Shown here: positions 28,401 to 37,649 of the stretch, piece by piece | Layout: every line of letters begins with the position of its first letter | Position numbering within the stretch: position 1 is the first letter of the stretch | Source: Anthracocystis setariae | Taxonomy: Eukaryota; Basidiomycota; Ustilaginomycetes; Ustilaginales; Ustilaginaceae | Direction: 5' to 3' | Length of the DNA: 64,000 bases | Assembly: GCA_928724745.1 (NCBI GenBank) | Contig: CAKMXJ010000003.1 | Coordinates: forward strand, 682,001-746,000 | Translations under genes and position numbers: made by a program | Notes under the pieces: model-generated | What the model saw: only the letters and a program-made list of their open reading frames with translations | Databases searched by the model: none | What the model was told of the DNA's origin: nothing

Positions 28401-30949
28401 ATGTAGTCACCCACGAGCTTCTTGTCCAAGCGCGGGCACTCCTTGAGGAATCGCGCGATACGTTCTTGGCGAGTGAGACTGGCATCTCCATAGTCGAGCA
28501 AGCCTTGTTTCTCCAGGAAGGCCAGTCCATCTTTGGGCTTGGCGTTGAAGCGACTGGCTCCGTCGAGAATGGTGGCCTTCTTGGCCTTCTGCATCGCCAG
28601 AGCCTCGACCGAAAGTCCACCTGGCAAGATGGGAGCAGGCCCCGTCAATTCTGGCCGTTCTCCCTCGTGACGCTCGGCGATGACTGCGATGAACGACAGC
28701 AACGCGTCGATGGCGAACAGCTGCACGGGGTCCTGCTGCGATGGGTTGTGCGGGTTGGCGGCATGAATGCTGCGGCACAAGAAGTAGAGCACGCGCTCGT
28801 ACATGTTGTCGCAGTCCGTATCGCAGTCGTAGTTGATGTAGAGGTCGACGAGATACTCGGCAGGGCGCTCTGCATCGAAGTTGCGGAAAAGCAATGCAAA
28901 CGTCTCGAGGTAGAGCTCTCGTGCCTCTCCGGTGGCTGGAGCACGATCCGAAGTCTTGGGAAGAGGTGGCGCAGGCGGCGCAGGCGGCGGAATTGGTTGG
29001 ACTTGTAGCAGCGGAGCGCTTGCATCCGGAGGACCATTGCGAACAGCGGCGTCGGCGCCGAGAGAGCGACTGGCGACCCCATCAAAGGTGCGCCCGTTCC
29101 AAGGCTCGAGCGCGAGCGGGAAAGTGGGTGCCAGACGGTCCATCAGGTAGTTCAAGAAGAATTCATGCTGTAGTTTGAGATGCTCGCGCATGGTTTCGAA
29201 CATGGTCGAAAGGGCGCGAAGGCTGAGCGACAAGGGAATGGTGTCTTCGCTGCGAGCAAGAGTGAAGAGGTACTTGCAAGCTGAATCCTGCATGAGCGCA
29301 CGCAGCGAAGGGAAATCGCCGATGGATCGACCCGACGTCTCGAGCACCGAGATAAGCATGGACATGCCGAGTCTACGCATGGTGCTTGTGTGTTGCAGAT
29401 TGTTGGGATCCAGCAGAGAAACAATGACACGGCAGATCTCGAGGATGGCAGGAAGTCCGAATGGAACAATCTCGACGGGCGCGATGGGCGTTTGCGTCTC
29501 TTGAGCCATAGCTTCAGGTGCAGCAGCATCGACAGATATGTTTGTATCTTGATCCGCTTCTCCGGAAGGAAGCTGTTGTTGGTTATCCTCGGTCGTTTGG
29601 TCAGCAGAGAGCTGAGACTCGGGTTGTGGTTGCTCTGCGTTTGCCTCTGTTTCCTGTTGTGCCGCTGCTGCTTGCTGCCTTTCCTCGTCTTCACCCATTT
29701 CGCGGAGCTGATCCAGTACTTGGCCGGCAGCAGCTGGGAAAGCATTGCTGGTGGGGTCGGGCATGGTCATCCTGCGACGCCTCTTTTCATCCAATTCGGC
29801 GTCCTCTCCGACTGGTTCAGCAGCGAGCGTCGCATGCTCGGGCTCCGGCTCGGTGCCGTCTGTGCGGGAAGCGAAGAACTCGTCGGCAGAGGCAGGAAGG
29901 GTTGGAAGGCGGCTGAAGAGAGTGCGGACCATGGCGGTCATGGACAGCTCGGCAGTTCTGCGGAGGACCTCGGAAAGCCGTGTCTGACAACACATGGAAA
30001 GGCCGGTCTCCATCATTTCACAGATGCTGTCATCTCCAAGACAGTCAGCGAGTGTACGAGGGCGCCTTTGACGATCGGCGCCAGGATGTTGGGTGCCGAA
30101 CGGCTCAGGCACGGGCTCTGTGGGTTCGCAGATGAGCTCGCGCATCACCGAGAGAATGCGGACAAGCACAAGCTCATCTGTAGTTGCCTCGGAAGCTTCG
30201 AAGCGACAATGGCTGGTGGCATGCGCGATTTCGGCCACAGCGATCTGGGCGCCGGGAGCGGTCAGGCAGATGACGTTGTGGACAAGAAACTTGTGCACAG
30301 CCTGGAGTGCAGCTGAGGTGACTGGAGCCGATGTGCGTGGACTGAGAATGACTCTGAGGAAGGGAGCCAAGAGGGTGGGAAGTGGGAAAGTGGAGAAGGA
30401 TCGGCAGGAACGGAGTTGAGCTTTGAGCGTTGCAAAACCGGTGAGAAGGCTGACAGGGTCGTCAGACTTGCCATCGATGCTCAGAGAAAGGCCCAACCGG
30501 CGCGCGGCCGCGGTTGACGTTGAGGTAGTTTCGGTGTTTCTGTCCCTTTGCATACTTCTGAGAGCGATGCGAGCGCTTGAGTTGGAGTCAGCCGCTGCAT
30601 GTGTATCCGATACCTGAGCCTGAGCGCAAGACAATTGAGGGATCTGTGCGGCAGAGTAGCTATACGATGTGAGCCTGCTGAGGGCAGCCGATTGGGTAGC
30701 GTTCCATCGTGTTGCTTTGCGCATAGTTGATGTAACCGAGCCAATCTCGGACAGCACCAGATGAAGCTTATGCGATTGCAAGCTCGATACGACCTGTTGC
30801 TGCGGAAGCTGCGCCGGTAGAGCATTGACAGTTTGAGTGTGCACGACAAAGTCGGCGTTGATGTGGGCAGATCGTCGATGTGCTGCGGTCGCACGTGTAC
30901 GGCAAGAGGCAGCGCTTGCATCCTGAACAAGTGTCTGTGGCGTAGTCAT
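25493..30949 (-). CDS. Large Sec7-domain ARF guanine-nucleotide exchange factor (Gea1/2-GBF1 type)
   Basis: An 1,818-residue protein, close to the length of GBF1. The Sec7 domain spans roughly residues 800-995. The catalytic glutamate finger is E889 in FRLPGESQQIERI, and the ARF-contacting helix reads AYSVIMLNTDLHNPQNKRRM. The stretch LGFEYTWKELLRRSRTAGT after the domain is typical of the Gea/GNOM/GBF1 branch, as are the long upstream DCB/HUS-type region (for example INYDCDTDCDNMYERVLYFL) and downstream HDS-type helices. These proteins load GTP on Arf at the cis-Golgi and drive COPI coat assembly. The Y923-S924 pair at the brefeldin contact site is the sensitive type (resistant ARNO has Phe-Ala). 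An acidic, Gln-rich insertion lies near residues 400-480. Start is a clear ATG. Confidence 0.93.
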   Translation of the reverse strand: MTTPQTLVQDASAASCRTRATAAHRRSAHINADFVVHTQTVNALPAQLPQQQVVSSLQSHKLHLVLSEIGSVTSTMRKATRWNATQSAALSRLTSYSYSAAQIPQLSCAQAQVSDTHAAADSNSSARIALRSMQRDRNTETTSTSTAAARRLGLSLSIDGKSDDPVSLLTGFATLKAQLRSCRSFSTFPLPTLLAPFLRVILSPRTSAPVTSAALQAVHKFLVHNVICLTAPGAQIAVAEIAHATSHCRFEASEATTDELVLVRILSVMRELICEPTEPVPEPFGTQHPGADRQRRPRTLADCLGDDSICEMMETGLSMCCQTRLSEVLRRTAELSMTAMVRTLFSRLPTLPASADEFFASRTDGTEPEPEHATLAAEPVGEDAELDEKRRRRMTMPDPTSNAFPAAAGQVLDQLREMGEDEERQQAAAAQQETEANAEQPQPESQLSADQTTEDNQQQLPSGEADQDTNISVDAAAPEAMAQETQTPIAPVEIVPFGLPAILEICRVIVSLLDPNNLQHTSTMRRLGMSMLISVLETSGRSIGDFPSLRALMQDSACKYLFTLARSEDTIPLSLSLRALSTMFETMREHLKLQHEFFLNYLMDRLAPTFPLALEPWNGRTFDGVASRSLGADAAVRNGPPDASAPLLQVQPIPPPAPPAPPLPKTSDRAPATGEARELYLETFALLFRNFDAERPAEYLVDLYINYDCDTDCDNMYERVLYFLCRSIHAANPHNPSQQDPVQLFAIDALLSFIAVIAERHEGERPELTGPAPILPGGLSVEALAMQKAKKATILDGASRFNAKPKDGLAFLEKQGLLDYGDASLTRQERIARFLKECPRLDKKLVGDYIGRPDNVKVLEAFVRLFDFKDKPIAEALREMLESFRLPGESQQIERITQTFASTFFAAKPEGIATEDAVFILAYSVIMLNTDLHNPQNKRRMTVEDYRKNLRGVNGGDNFDLELTGAIYESIRKREIVMPEEHAGQLGFEYTWKELLRRSRTAGTLVACNTPAFDRSMFDSGWKAILSSIAFAFSTYADDDMVERAISGIRQCGILASEFDLIEVFDFMVHTLASATGLLDSSVPQTLTSNPTVDVEDQKVTVSPLSTRFGVNFKGQLAAVVLFTIANGNVDAIRTGWSDLFEILKNLFAHGMLPASMLQMEDLADGPVAIPLKPKKIPGPSPQDPRAQGGGLFSTLSSYLLSPYSNTNEPAPYEATPEDIEATLSSVDCIASCRVEELWNQVLHLGAESHLCAVHYLRFLIEALTVEKVLFRESAGWSTDGTSTPNSSMHHGNAANANGKDSVKMSASASSSSLVASGQGAGNRGLPLNYDARVPFLLELLAQIVCSSSSQLVAETWPWVSEHIVAVLRNAKAYHPMTVEREVAALLRIIGAAAAEESLRDQIFLALDLLRELPVEIRISGSKQLLAGLTRILAAHPTFVSSHTEWGLVFALIADNSNMRNADSARLAFEATKVIVVGAGSLQDKQADEASFGSRLTPDNFLPAVAQLIDFANGADTMAWRNMILREAPQRRTTLTEKKEMAEAEKVQQERGLEAVGLLEALKADIPRLIDAELERGSDRMDEVWGKYWLALLGGLARQWTNAYAPVRGAAVTLLQRALLCAELVPEGSTPSRTSLSRVVFSATLFPLIEELLKPQVYQIDPPSAANKNGGMLEIRIRASALICKTFLHLMPHLAQEGKDGGEFQKLWLDVLDLMDRMINSTGGNAGRRNPLTEAIPENLKNVLLVMSTSQLLAAGREASTEMEKQLFDLTQDRLQQFLPGLVEEVFGAAAVQGGVEPANSKVEVEAEAVTEGAVEGA

Positions 30950-31304
30950 GGTGACGAGTTGCTCTCAACCAGGCAAGGATAGAGTGAACGAGGAGTTGGT
31001 AGAGCGTTGAAGAGGACGGCAGCATGTGCCAGGTCACGCCCACAGCGCCGAGAACAACACGTCAGTCAGCGCTGGTGCGTGCACACGCCAACAAAACACA
31101 TGCAATTAATTTCGGCACTGCACCGATTCATTTTCTTCCAAATTTGGCTCGTGACTTTAAATTGTTAGACTCACTCTTCCTCGAACAATTGCTTTATAGC
31201 ATCAAATCCCAACCGGCAATGGAGAGGATGATTGTGATTGGTATGTTCAGGCTAACGTCAGTTCCAGTATCGCACTGTACAGGTCCAAATCACAACAGCT
31301 CGGT
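30950..31304. other. Spacer upstream of the Sec7 gene
   Basis: This 355-bp stretch lies between the 3' end of the hydrolase/SnoaL-like gene and the Sec7 start, both minus strand. It must contain the Sec7 promoter. No gene, repeat or structured element seen. Confidence 0.5.
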
Positions 31305-32741
31305 TCATAAATACGTTCCGTTAGTACGGCTGGGTTTGCCCTCGCTTTCTTTCCAGTTGGGCATCAATTCGTTGGAAGCGACGCCGTACGGGTGCAGGAT
31401 CTTCTGGGCCACTTGGTCTCCGGCGATGGGCAGCTTGACGCCTTGCTTGAGTGAGCTCTTGACAGGATCCAACAGTCCGAGTTGCACGAGTGCATTCGCT
31501 TGGTCCCAGTATAAGCTCTCGTATGCCAGCTTGTCACCTCGGAGGTTGACAACGCCAACCATGGGAATGCGCAGCTTCTTGCCAGTAGGCGGGACGCCAG
31601 GAAGAAAGTAGTCGATCATGGTTGTGTGTGTACAGCTGAAGACCATCTCATCAATGATACGGTCAGTACCAATGGTTCGGGAGATGTTGATCAGTTGCGT
31701 ATCTGGCGGCGAGACTGAAGTGAAGTGGTGTTCGTAGAATCGAGCCAACTGCGTGAAGCCTGCTCCTCCGGTGAGGCATGCAATATGGTTGACGTACGGC
31801 TGAGCAACCATGGTAGACATGGTCTTGGCAGAGTCTCTGGTGGCAAACTCAAAGTACGTATGCTGATCCCACAACTGTTCCAGCGGGAAGCGTGGGCCCA
31901 TGGTGGATTTCAGGAGCGCGACGGTGCGCGAATAACTCATAGCAGCAGCGCTTCGATGGCCCTCGTCGATCCTAAACTGACTTGGCTCGTGAGGGTAGGC
32001 AAAGTCCTTGGTATGATGCGAGAAAGGGAATGCGCACGCCCAGATCGATGCATCTCCGTGCGCCTCGATTGATGGGTAGGTAAAGATAGAGATCGACTTT
32101 GCCTTGGCCGGACCAAGCGAAGCCTTGAACTCGTCCAGTTCGGGATGGAAGGGAAGAGCATCTTGTGGAAGAGCGCACTGCTTGATAGCTTGCACGATCG
32201 TGTCGATAAACGACGTTGCAGCGTCGGAAACGTGAACGAGAACAGGGTACTCTCTATTATGCGTTCGATAAACAGCTTCAAGAGTCTGGTCAGGCGTGAT
32301 ATGCGGACCGTAGCTGACGTACGCTGAAAGACCACCTCGTTGGAGCGACTCGGCATGCATTGCTCCAACGAGATCTGCATCCTTCTGTTCGAGCTGCAGA
32401 GTTATAAGCGCCGTGTACTTGTTCCAGCCGCCTTGAACGTGGTTGTCGACAAGATGAATCAGATTGACGGCAGCGCACCAGCCATCGGTGTCCTGCAGAT
32501 CTTCATCCGCAACGTATCGATCGGATCCGGCTGGCGGTCGATTTCGAAGCGCAAAAAGCGAGTCCGAGTTGGGAGCGTTATCCACCAGCACCACTTGATA
32601 CCCTTCTTCAGAGAGATTGCAAGCAAGGCCATGCGATCCGGCATGCCAAGGGCTTAGTAAGAGGACGGTTGGAGCCCTGCCGGGGAGCCTGCTGGGATCC
32701 ACGCCATGTTCATACACCTTGAATCGAATTGAACCGGTCAT
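31305..32741 (-). CDS. Dienelactone-hydrolase-like domain fused to a SnoaL/NTF2-like domain
   Basis: A 478-residue protein from the ATG at 32741 (MTGSIRFKVYEHG); the open frame upstream is not homologous-looking. The N-terminal half has an alpha/beta-hydrolase layout (PTVLLLSPWHAGSHGLACNL, VVLVDNAPNSDSL, and SISIFTYPSIEAHGDASIW with the late-domain His region near FPFSHHTKDFAYPHEPSQF). The classical Gly-x-Cys/Ser-x-Gly nucleophile motif is not visible; SAYVSYGPH occupies roughly its place. The C-terminal part (FTQLARFYEHHFTSV, then IDEMVFSCTHTTMIDYFLPG and LRIPMVGVVNLRGDKLAYES) is a SnoaL-like cone fold as found in fungal carboxymethylenebutenolidase-annotated proteins. The reaction is unknown. 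It lies next to a CoA-ligase-like gene on the same strand, so a link to aromatic or acyl metabolism is possible but unproved. Confidence 0.75.
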   Translation of the reverse strand: MTGSIRFKVYEHGVDPSRLPGRAPTVLLLSPWHAGSHGLACNLSEEGYQVVLVDNAPNSDSLFALRNRPPAGSDRYVADEDLQDTDGWCAAVNLIHLVDNHVQGGWNKYTALITLQLEQKDADLVGAMHAESLQRGGLSAYVSYGPHITPDQTLEAVYRTHNREYPVLVHVSDAATSFIDTIVQAIKQCALPQDALPFHPELDEFKASLGPAKAKSISIFTYPSIEAHGDASIWACAFPFSHHTKDFAYPHEPSQFRIDEGHRSAAAMSYSRTVALLKSTMGPRFPLEQLWDQHTYFEFATRDSAKTMSTMVAQPYVNHIACLTGGAGFTQLARFYEHHFTSVSPPDTQLINISRTIGTDRIIDEMVFSCTHTTMIDYFLPGVPPTGKKLRIPMVGVVNLRGDKLAYESLYWDQANALVQLGLLDPVKSSLKQGVKLPIAGDQVAQKILHPYGVASNELMPNWKESEGKPSRTNGTYL

Positions 32742-33132
32742 TTCTGAACTGAACTGGGGTGACACTGGGGTGACACTGGGGTTAACAAGGTCGAGAGCAA
32801 AGGCATTGGAGGGTAGACGCCGAATTATATTTGTTTCTCGAGGCCGTGCGAACGCGGTGTCAAGCCGCGGAGACTTTTCTAGACGCCGATTAAATAAGAA
32901 ACAGCTTTGCTTCCCCGCAGTGGCCATTCTGATTGCCGCTCGAGACTGTACAGTACTGCACTGTACAAGCGATCCCATCACAAACCTGGCATATACAGTA
33001 CAGAACTTTCTCACCAGCTGGTTTTTCGTAGCATCTATCCTCTAGGCACTATTACACGTACGTGGTGATCAACTATTGTTACAGGATTTGAGATGTTGAT
33101 CCTTTTATTTTGACCAATGCGGACGAGCAGAA
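32742..33132. other. Spacer with short tandem repeat and TACAGTA words
   Basis: This lies between the CoA-ligase 3' end and the hydrolase-like gene start. Just upstream of the start, at about 32757-32785, the 11-mer TGGGGTGACAC is repeated in tandem, two full copies and a part. TACAGTA occurs at 32949 and 32994. No gene seen; the ATG-less open frame over this DNA is an extension of the hydrolase frame. Confidence 0.6.
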
Positions 33133-34806
33133 TCACTGGGACTCCTTAGCAGCTTGGTCTCGTAGCAATCTGCGCAGGATCTTGCCGGATGGGCTCTTTG
33201 GGATTTCATCTACGATCTTGACGCCGCCGCGCAGACGTTTGTGGTTGGCCACCTTCTTTGCGGTCCACTCGATGATTTCCTTGGCCACAGCCTCGGGGTT
33301 CTCGCTTTTGGCCACCTCTTGCTTGACCACGACATAGGCTCTGGGAAGCTCGGTGGCCTGTGCCTTGTCGTGAATCCCAATCACAGCAACATCAGCAATC
33401 TTGGGATGAGACAGCAATGTGGCCTCCAGCTCGGCAGGAGGCACTTGGAAGCCCTTGTACTTGATGAGCTCCTTCTTGCGGTCGACGATCCAGAAAAAGT
33501 TGTCCTTCATGATCGCAACGTCACCGGTCTTGAACCAGCCATCCGAGGTGATGCAGTCGTCCGTGGCTTCCTTGTTGTTCAAGTAGCCCTTCATGATCGT
33601 GGGTCCTCGTACCCAGAACTCGCCTGGCTTGCCGTTCTCGCCCTGCTCCAAGCCCACATCGTTGCCGTCTTCGTCCACCAGTCGACCCTCCACGCCGGCG
33701 AGCAATCGGCCGCAGCTACCCATGTGTTCGCTGTACTCGTCCGGTCGGCAAAAGGTGGCGGTGGGCGAAGTCTCGCTAAGGCCCCAACCCTGGGTGACGC
33801 GCATGCCCGGATGTGCTGCCTCGACCTCCAGGCTCAATTCGGTACCGAGTGGTGCAGCGCCCGACATGACCCATTGGAGGCTTTTGAGATCGTACTTCTT
33901 GGCGCGTGGATCCTTGGCCAGGAGGACGAGGATGGGCGGCACGACATAGCTGATGTTGCATTTGTACTTTTCCACCGCCGAGCAAAAGACATCCAGGTCG
34001 AACTTGGGTACCACTACGCATTCGGCTCCGATATAGACGCTTTTGTGGATAAATTTGGCCAGACCAAAGATGTGGTTGTACGGCAACACGGCCAAGTAGC
34101 GGTCGTTGGGGCCGATGGCCTCGCCAAACGTCTTGACAATGGCGATGGTGACAGCAGTGATGTTACCGTGCACTAGCTGCACGCCCTTGGGCTTGCCGCT
34201 GGTACCGCTCGAGTAGACGATGAAGGCATCCTCGACGCGGTCATCGACAACCTTGTGTGTCTCGAGCTTTTCGTGTCCAAGGAGCGTGCGAGCATCCAGT
34301 TCGCCCTTGTCACCCTTCTTGAGGCTGTCGCCATCGTCGAGGATCCAGAGGCGATTTTGGCCATTTTTGGACTTGTTGCCCCATTTTGCGAGTTCGAGAC
34401 CCTCTCGTGCTGTACTCAAGACGCTCTGGTGGCAGAAGATGTATTCGATTTCGGCGTCGTGCAGCGGATGGACGAGCTCTTCCGAGCCGTACGCAGCGTT
34501 GAGTGGCACAAGTACAACACCGGCGCACAGGCCAGCGTGCACGATCCACGGGTAAGCAGTGCTGTTGGGCGAGAAGATGGCGACTCGCGCACCCGGCTTC
34601 AATCCAAGCTTGTGTCGCAAAGCGTAAGCGAGACGACGCGAATCGTCATGGAGCTGCTTGCGTGTGATCTTTTTACCGTCCAGTCGGATAAAGGCAGGCT
34701 TGTTCTCGTCGACTTTGTTCGGATTGCTGTAAAGAAAATCAAACAGGTTGCCTCGTTGGACGCGAGGCGGAGCAGGTTCGAGCGACTTGAGGATCTGAGG
34801 TGCCAT
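33133..34806 (-). CDS. 4-coumarate-CoA ligase-like acyl-CoA synthetase (ANL superfamily)
   Basis: A 557-residue protein from the ATG at 34806 (MAPQILKSLEPAPP), the usual size. It has all core motifs of adenylate-forming enzymes: the P-loop YSSGTSGKPKGV near residue 193, GWGLSETSP, the hinge and ribose-binding GWFKTGDV, KGFQVPPAELE, and the catalytic lysine K542 in SPSGKILRR. These enzymes activate a carboxylic acid with ATP and transfer it to CoA. The fold and overall similarity point to the 4CL/fatty-acyl-CoA group; the acid cannot be told from the sequence. The C-terminus (AAKESQ) is not a peroxisomal PTS1. The next gene downstream on the same strand is the hydrolase/SnoaL-like protein. Confidence 0.92.
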   Translation of the reverse strand: MAPQILKSLEPAPPRVQRGNLFDFLYSNPNKVDENKPAFIRLDGKKITRKQLHDDSRRLAYALRHKLGLKPGARVAIFSPNSTAYPWIVHAGLCAGVVLVPLNAAYGSEELVHPLHDAEIEYIFCHQSVLSTAREGLELAKWGNKSKNGQNRLWILDDGDSLKKGDKGELDARTLLGHEKLETHKVVDDRVEDAFIVYSSGTSGKPKGVQLVHGNITAVTIAIVKTFGEAIGPNDRYLAVLPYNHIFGLAKFIHKSVYIGAECVVVPKFDLDVFCSAVEKYKCNISYVVPPILVLLAKDPRAKKYDLKSLQWVMSGAAPLGTELSLEVEAAHPGMRVTQGWGLSETSPTATFCRPDEYSEHMGSCGRLLAGVEGRLVDEDGNDVGLEQGENGKPGEFWVRGPTIMKGYLNNKEATDDCITSDGWFKTGDVAIMKDNFFWIVDRKKELIKYKGFQVPPAELEATLLSHPKIADVAVIGIHDKAQATELPRAYVVVKQEVAKSENPEAVAKEIIEWTAKKVANHKRLRGGVKIVDEIPKSPSGKILRRLLRDQAAKESQ

Positions 34807-35712
34807 GATGTACGAAAGTGGCGTGGGTAAGTTGGTGTGGGAGATGTGGTGGGGGTGGTGGGGTATGGGGATGCGACGTTTCGTCGAGATAGAGGTGAGG
34901 GTGCAAAGCAAGATGGAACGGAGGATTCAAGTACGGACTATATTATGATGTCGAGCGGGGAAATGGAAGTCGACTACTACTGTAGGCCAAACGTGGGGAA
35001 CTGGAGTGCGCCCCAAACCGAAGACCCAAGAGGCGGGGCTGCTTGGATGCGGGGTTGAGAGGTCGCTCGCTGTAACCGCGAGTTACAGTACACACAGGCG
35101 TTGCGTTATCCAACAGACTGGACTTTGTTCGTGGGGTGAGTGCTGCAAGGTGATGCACAGCTCCGGCTATCGGTATTTTGCTTTTGCCTAAAAAGACGTC
35201 GTGTTTAACCGGCATCTTTTTGCACTTCGACTTAACACAGTCAATCTGCGTGTTGTGAAAACGCAGCTATTGGATTGGTGGTCCCCTACCCTTCCGCCGC
35301 ATGCTTTGTCGAGGCTATTCAGCTACTGGACGGACTCCTCACGGACGCAGGAGCCCTCAAGCAGACAAGTCCAAAGTGTGAGCCGCACTGTTGGTGATAT
35401 TGTACACGGCATGGCGCAAGATTTTACCGGCTCTCCTTACTTACAAGTTGGGCCGACTCAAATTTCGTTTCCGTCGGTCGAAGTTATACTCATGATACCA
35501 ATCTTGAAGTGTGTGCTTGCTTGTTGGGTGGTTTGCTTGGCTGATCTCGTTTTGCAAGTGTTGTCTTGGTTGCCGACGCGCACAGGTCTGGGGGCAGGCT
35601 GGACACCAGAACCGCCAATTTAATAATCTAATAAATATAACAATGGCAAAGATTGGATTTTGTGACCTCCATTTTGAGAGACATTTCGGCATACGACCTC
35701 AACAGTGCCGAT

Positions 35713-36114
35713 TCAAAGGATTGTGCGTCTCTTCCAGCTCAAGCGGCAAGCTTGCCACAACGGTCCATGAACTCTACACAAGCGGCAGACACGACTTGCT
35801 GCGAACCTCATCAAAGGTATACATGTGATGATCCAGACTAAGAAAGGCCCTTCGGTCACAGAGAGCGATGGTAGTGACGCAGTCCACGTATCGGGCCCTC
35901 TCTTATTACAAACACCCGATGCAAGATGGCTAGCTGCTGCCGTCGCGTTACAACGCAAATCGCCAACCAAAGGTTGAACCAAGGCGGCTGGACTCATTGC
36001 AGGATGAACGCACAACGTAGTGTGATCTTGGATGCGTGCGATCGCTGTTGCCAGGATTGCAGGCAAGAGGGCCAATGCAAGCAGCTGAGACACAAGAAGC
36101 AAAAGCTCAAGCAC
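35713..36114 (-). CDS. Doubtful ORF with a signal-peptide-like N-terminus
   Basis: 133 residues from an ATG at 36114. The first 26 residues are strongly hydrophobic (MLELLLLVSQLLALALLPAI), ending in LATAIA, as a secretion signal would, and six cysteines follow. There is no recognised domain, and other ORFs overlap it on both strands. A small secreted protein is possible, but a chance ORF in repeat-rich DNA is at least as likely. Confidence 0.15.
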   Translation of the reverse strand: MLELLLLVSQLLALALLPAILATAIARIQDHTTLCVHPAMSPAALVQPLVGDLRCNATAAASHLASGVCNKRGPDTWTASLPSLSVTEGPFLVWIITCIPLMRFAASRVCRLCRVHGPLWQACRLSWKRRTIL

Positions 36115-36223
36115 CGTAAAAGACCAAGTCTCAAGCCGTCCACGCTGCTCGTTGTGGTATTCGTCGTCTGATTGTTAAGCGCAGCAATGACAAGGCATGA
36201 CCGTCGTTCATATCACTGTGCTG

Positions 36224-37300
36224 TACAGTACAGAACCGGAGATCAGAGCAACTGCAAAGGAACTCCGTCGCCAACAGTGCAGATTACAAAAGGCTCTACA
36301 TTGGCAAGGATGCTGTCCAGTACAGTACCAACGCATGCTGCTGTGCATGCTCGTTGGTCCGGGGAAGCGATGCATTGTGCCAAACTACTACAATACAGTA
36401 TATGTTTGTTTCTAGGTTCGCTCGGCATGTCTGCGATGAAGCACCTGTCAACTGCATTACAGTACGCAATGCAGCTGCTGTGCTGTGCTGTACTGTAAAT
36501 CGATTCCATTCCATGCTGTACTGTGTGTTTTGTGCAGGGGCCTCGCAGGCCCAGAAAGATTCGGTTGCGCCCAATTCAGCCCGCGGGTGTGTGTGTGTGT
36601 GTGTCTGGTTGCAAACCAAACAAACGCGTTGCAGAGAGGTACAGTACAGTACAGTGCCGTACAGCAGCACTACACTGCACGCGACGTGAGGCTCGCATCT
36701 CCCAGCCTTGAAAAGGAGGGAGCTCTACCGCCTGCACGAAACGTACCGTCCTGTGACCGTGCTATGATCCGCCTTTTCGCCTTTTGGCAGCCATTTTTCT
36801 TCTGATCCCGCTCCAGTACCGAACTCGCTCGCTCCTGCATGCAAACAAACGCACAGGCATCTATCGTTCCGAAACGCACTCGGCGGTCGGCCTGGGGCTC
36901 GCATTCGCGACAACCACGTCGCAGCTCAGTGCAACACAGCTCAGACAGCAACGTCGATATGCTCACGAACCACAGATATTTTGTCAACGCGCATCAGCTA
37001 CAAACTGGCTGCTAGGACACGAGCGCGCTAAAACTTGCGATTCCAAGCAAGTCGGACACGCGGCAAGCGATGAGCTGTTGTTAGGCGCGTGTGGACAGAT
37101 CAGAATGTCCGAGTCGAGTTGACAGCAAAGAGCTGAAGACCACCAACTCGTGACTCTCGCTGCCAAGAAACCGAAACGGTTGACGCCAAAAGGGCGCGGG
37201 CAGGCGGGAAAGACGGTCGACCAACAGCGCGTTAGAGGCGACAGAGGGTTTGGTGTTGCAGTTGCAATACTCCATAAGTGACTGTACAGTACTTACTGTA
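36224..37300. repeat. Cluster of nine TACAGTA/TACTGTA words
   Basis: Exact copies lie at 36224, 36321, 36394, 36458, 36491, 36640, 36645, 37285 and 37294. A random 1.1-kb stretch would be expected to hold about 0.1. Copies occur on both strands and the DNA between them is not otherwise repeated. The word equals TA-CAG-TA, the junction left when a mariner-type element with CAG ends excises. Confidence 0.7.
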
Positions 37301-37457
37301 TTTGGCTTTTCACCACACAGCAGAGCATAGTAGTGCAGCACAGTGCAGTGCAGCATAGTAATTTGTGTCAAATCTTGGAAACTCTTCTTCCCGAGATGCC
37401 AGACCCTTGCCAGCCAGAGTCAAGCACCAAGACAAAGCCACGCAAGCACGGAGCAAA

Positions 37458-37489
37458 GGAAGGAAGGAAGGAAGGAAGGAAGGAAGCAA
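37458..37489. repeat. GGAA tetranucleotide microsatellite
   Basis: Seven to eight head-to-tail copies of GGAA (AAGG in another phase) in the spacer upstream of the Bem2-like gene. Confidence 0.85.
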
Positions 37490-37621
37490 GCTTGCAGCAC
37501 CGTGCATGGCAAGCATGTCGATGCACATGTGTGTGTGTGTCTTACTTTCTCTCTCCCTTCCTCCCTCCCCATGTGCGCTTCTTGAGCTGGCAGCCACCGA
37601 GTCGCGTTCTGAGAGAAACAC

Positions 37622-37649
37622 CTTTTTTTTTTTTTTTTTTTTTTTTTTT
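37622..37649. repeat. Poly(T) tract, about 28 bp
   Basis: An unbroken T-run followed by a CTTTTCTTTTT stretch, about 790 bases before the ATG of the Bem2-like gene. Likely nucleosome-free promoter DNA; the length may be an assembly approximation. Confidence 0.8.

Noticed and set aside
31305..34806. Secondary-metabolite or aromatic-degradation cluster (CoA ligase, hydrolase-like protein and the SDR at 22.8 kb)
   Set aside because: Only two genes are adjacent; the neighbours are a housekeeping ARF-GEF and a polarity gene. No regulator or dedicated transporter lies between them.
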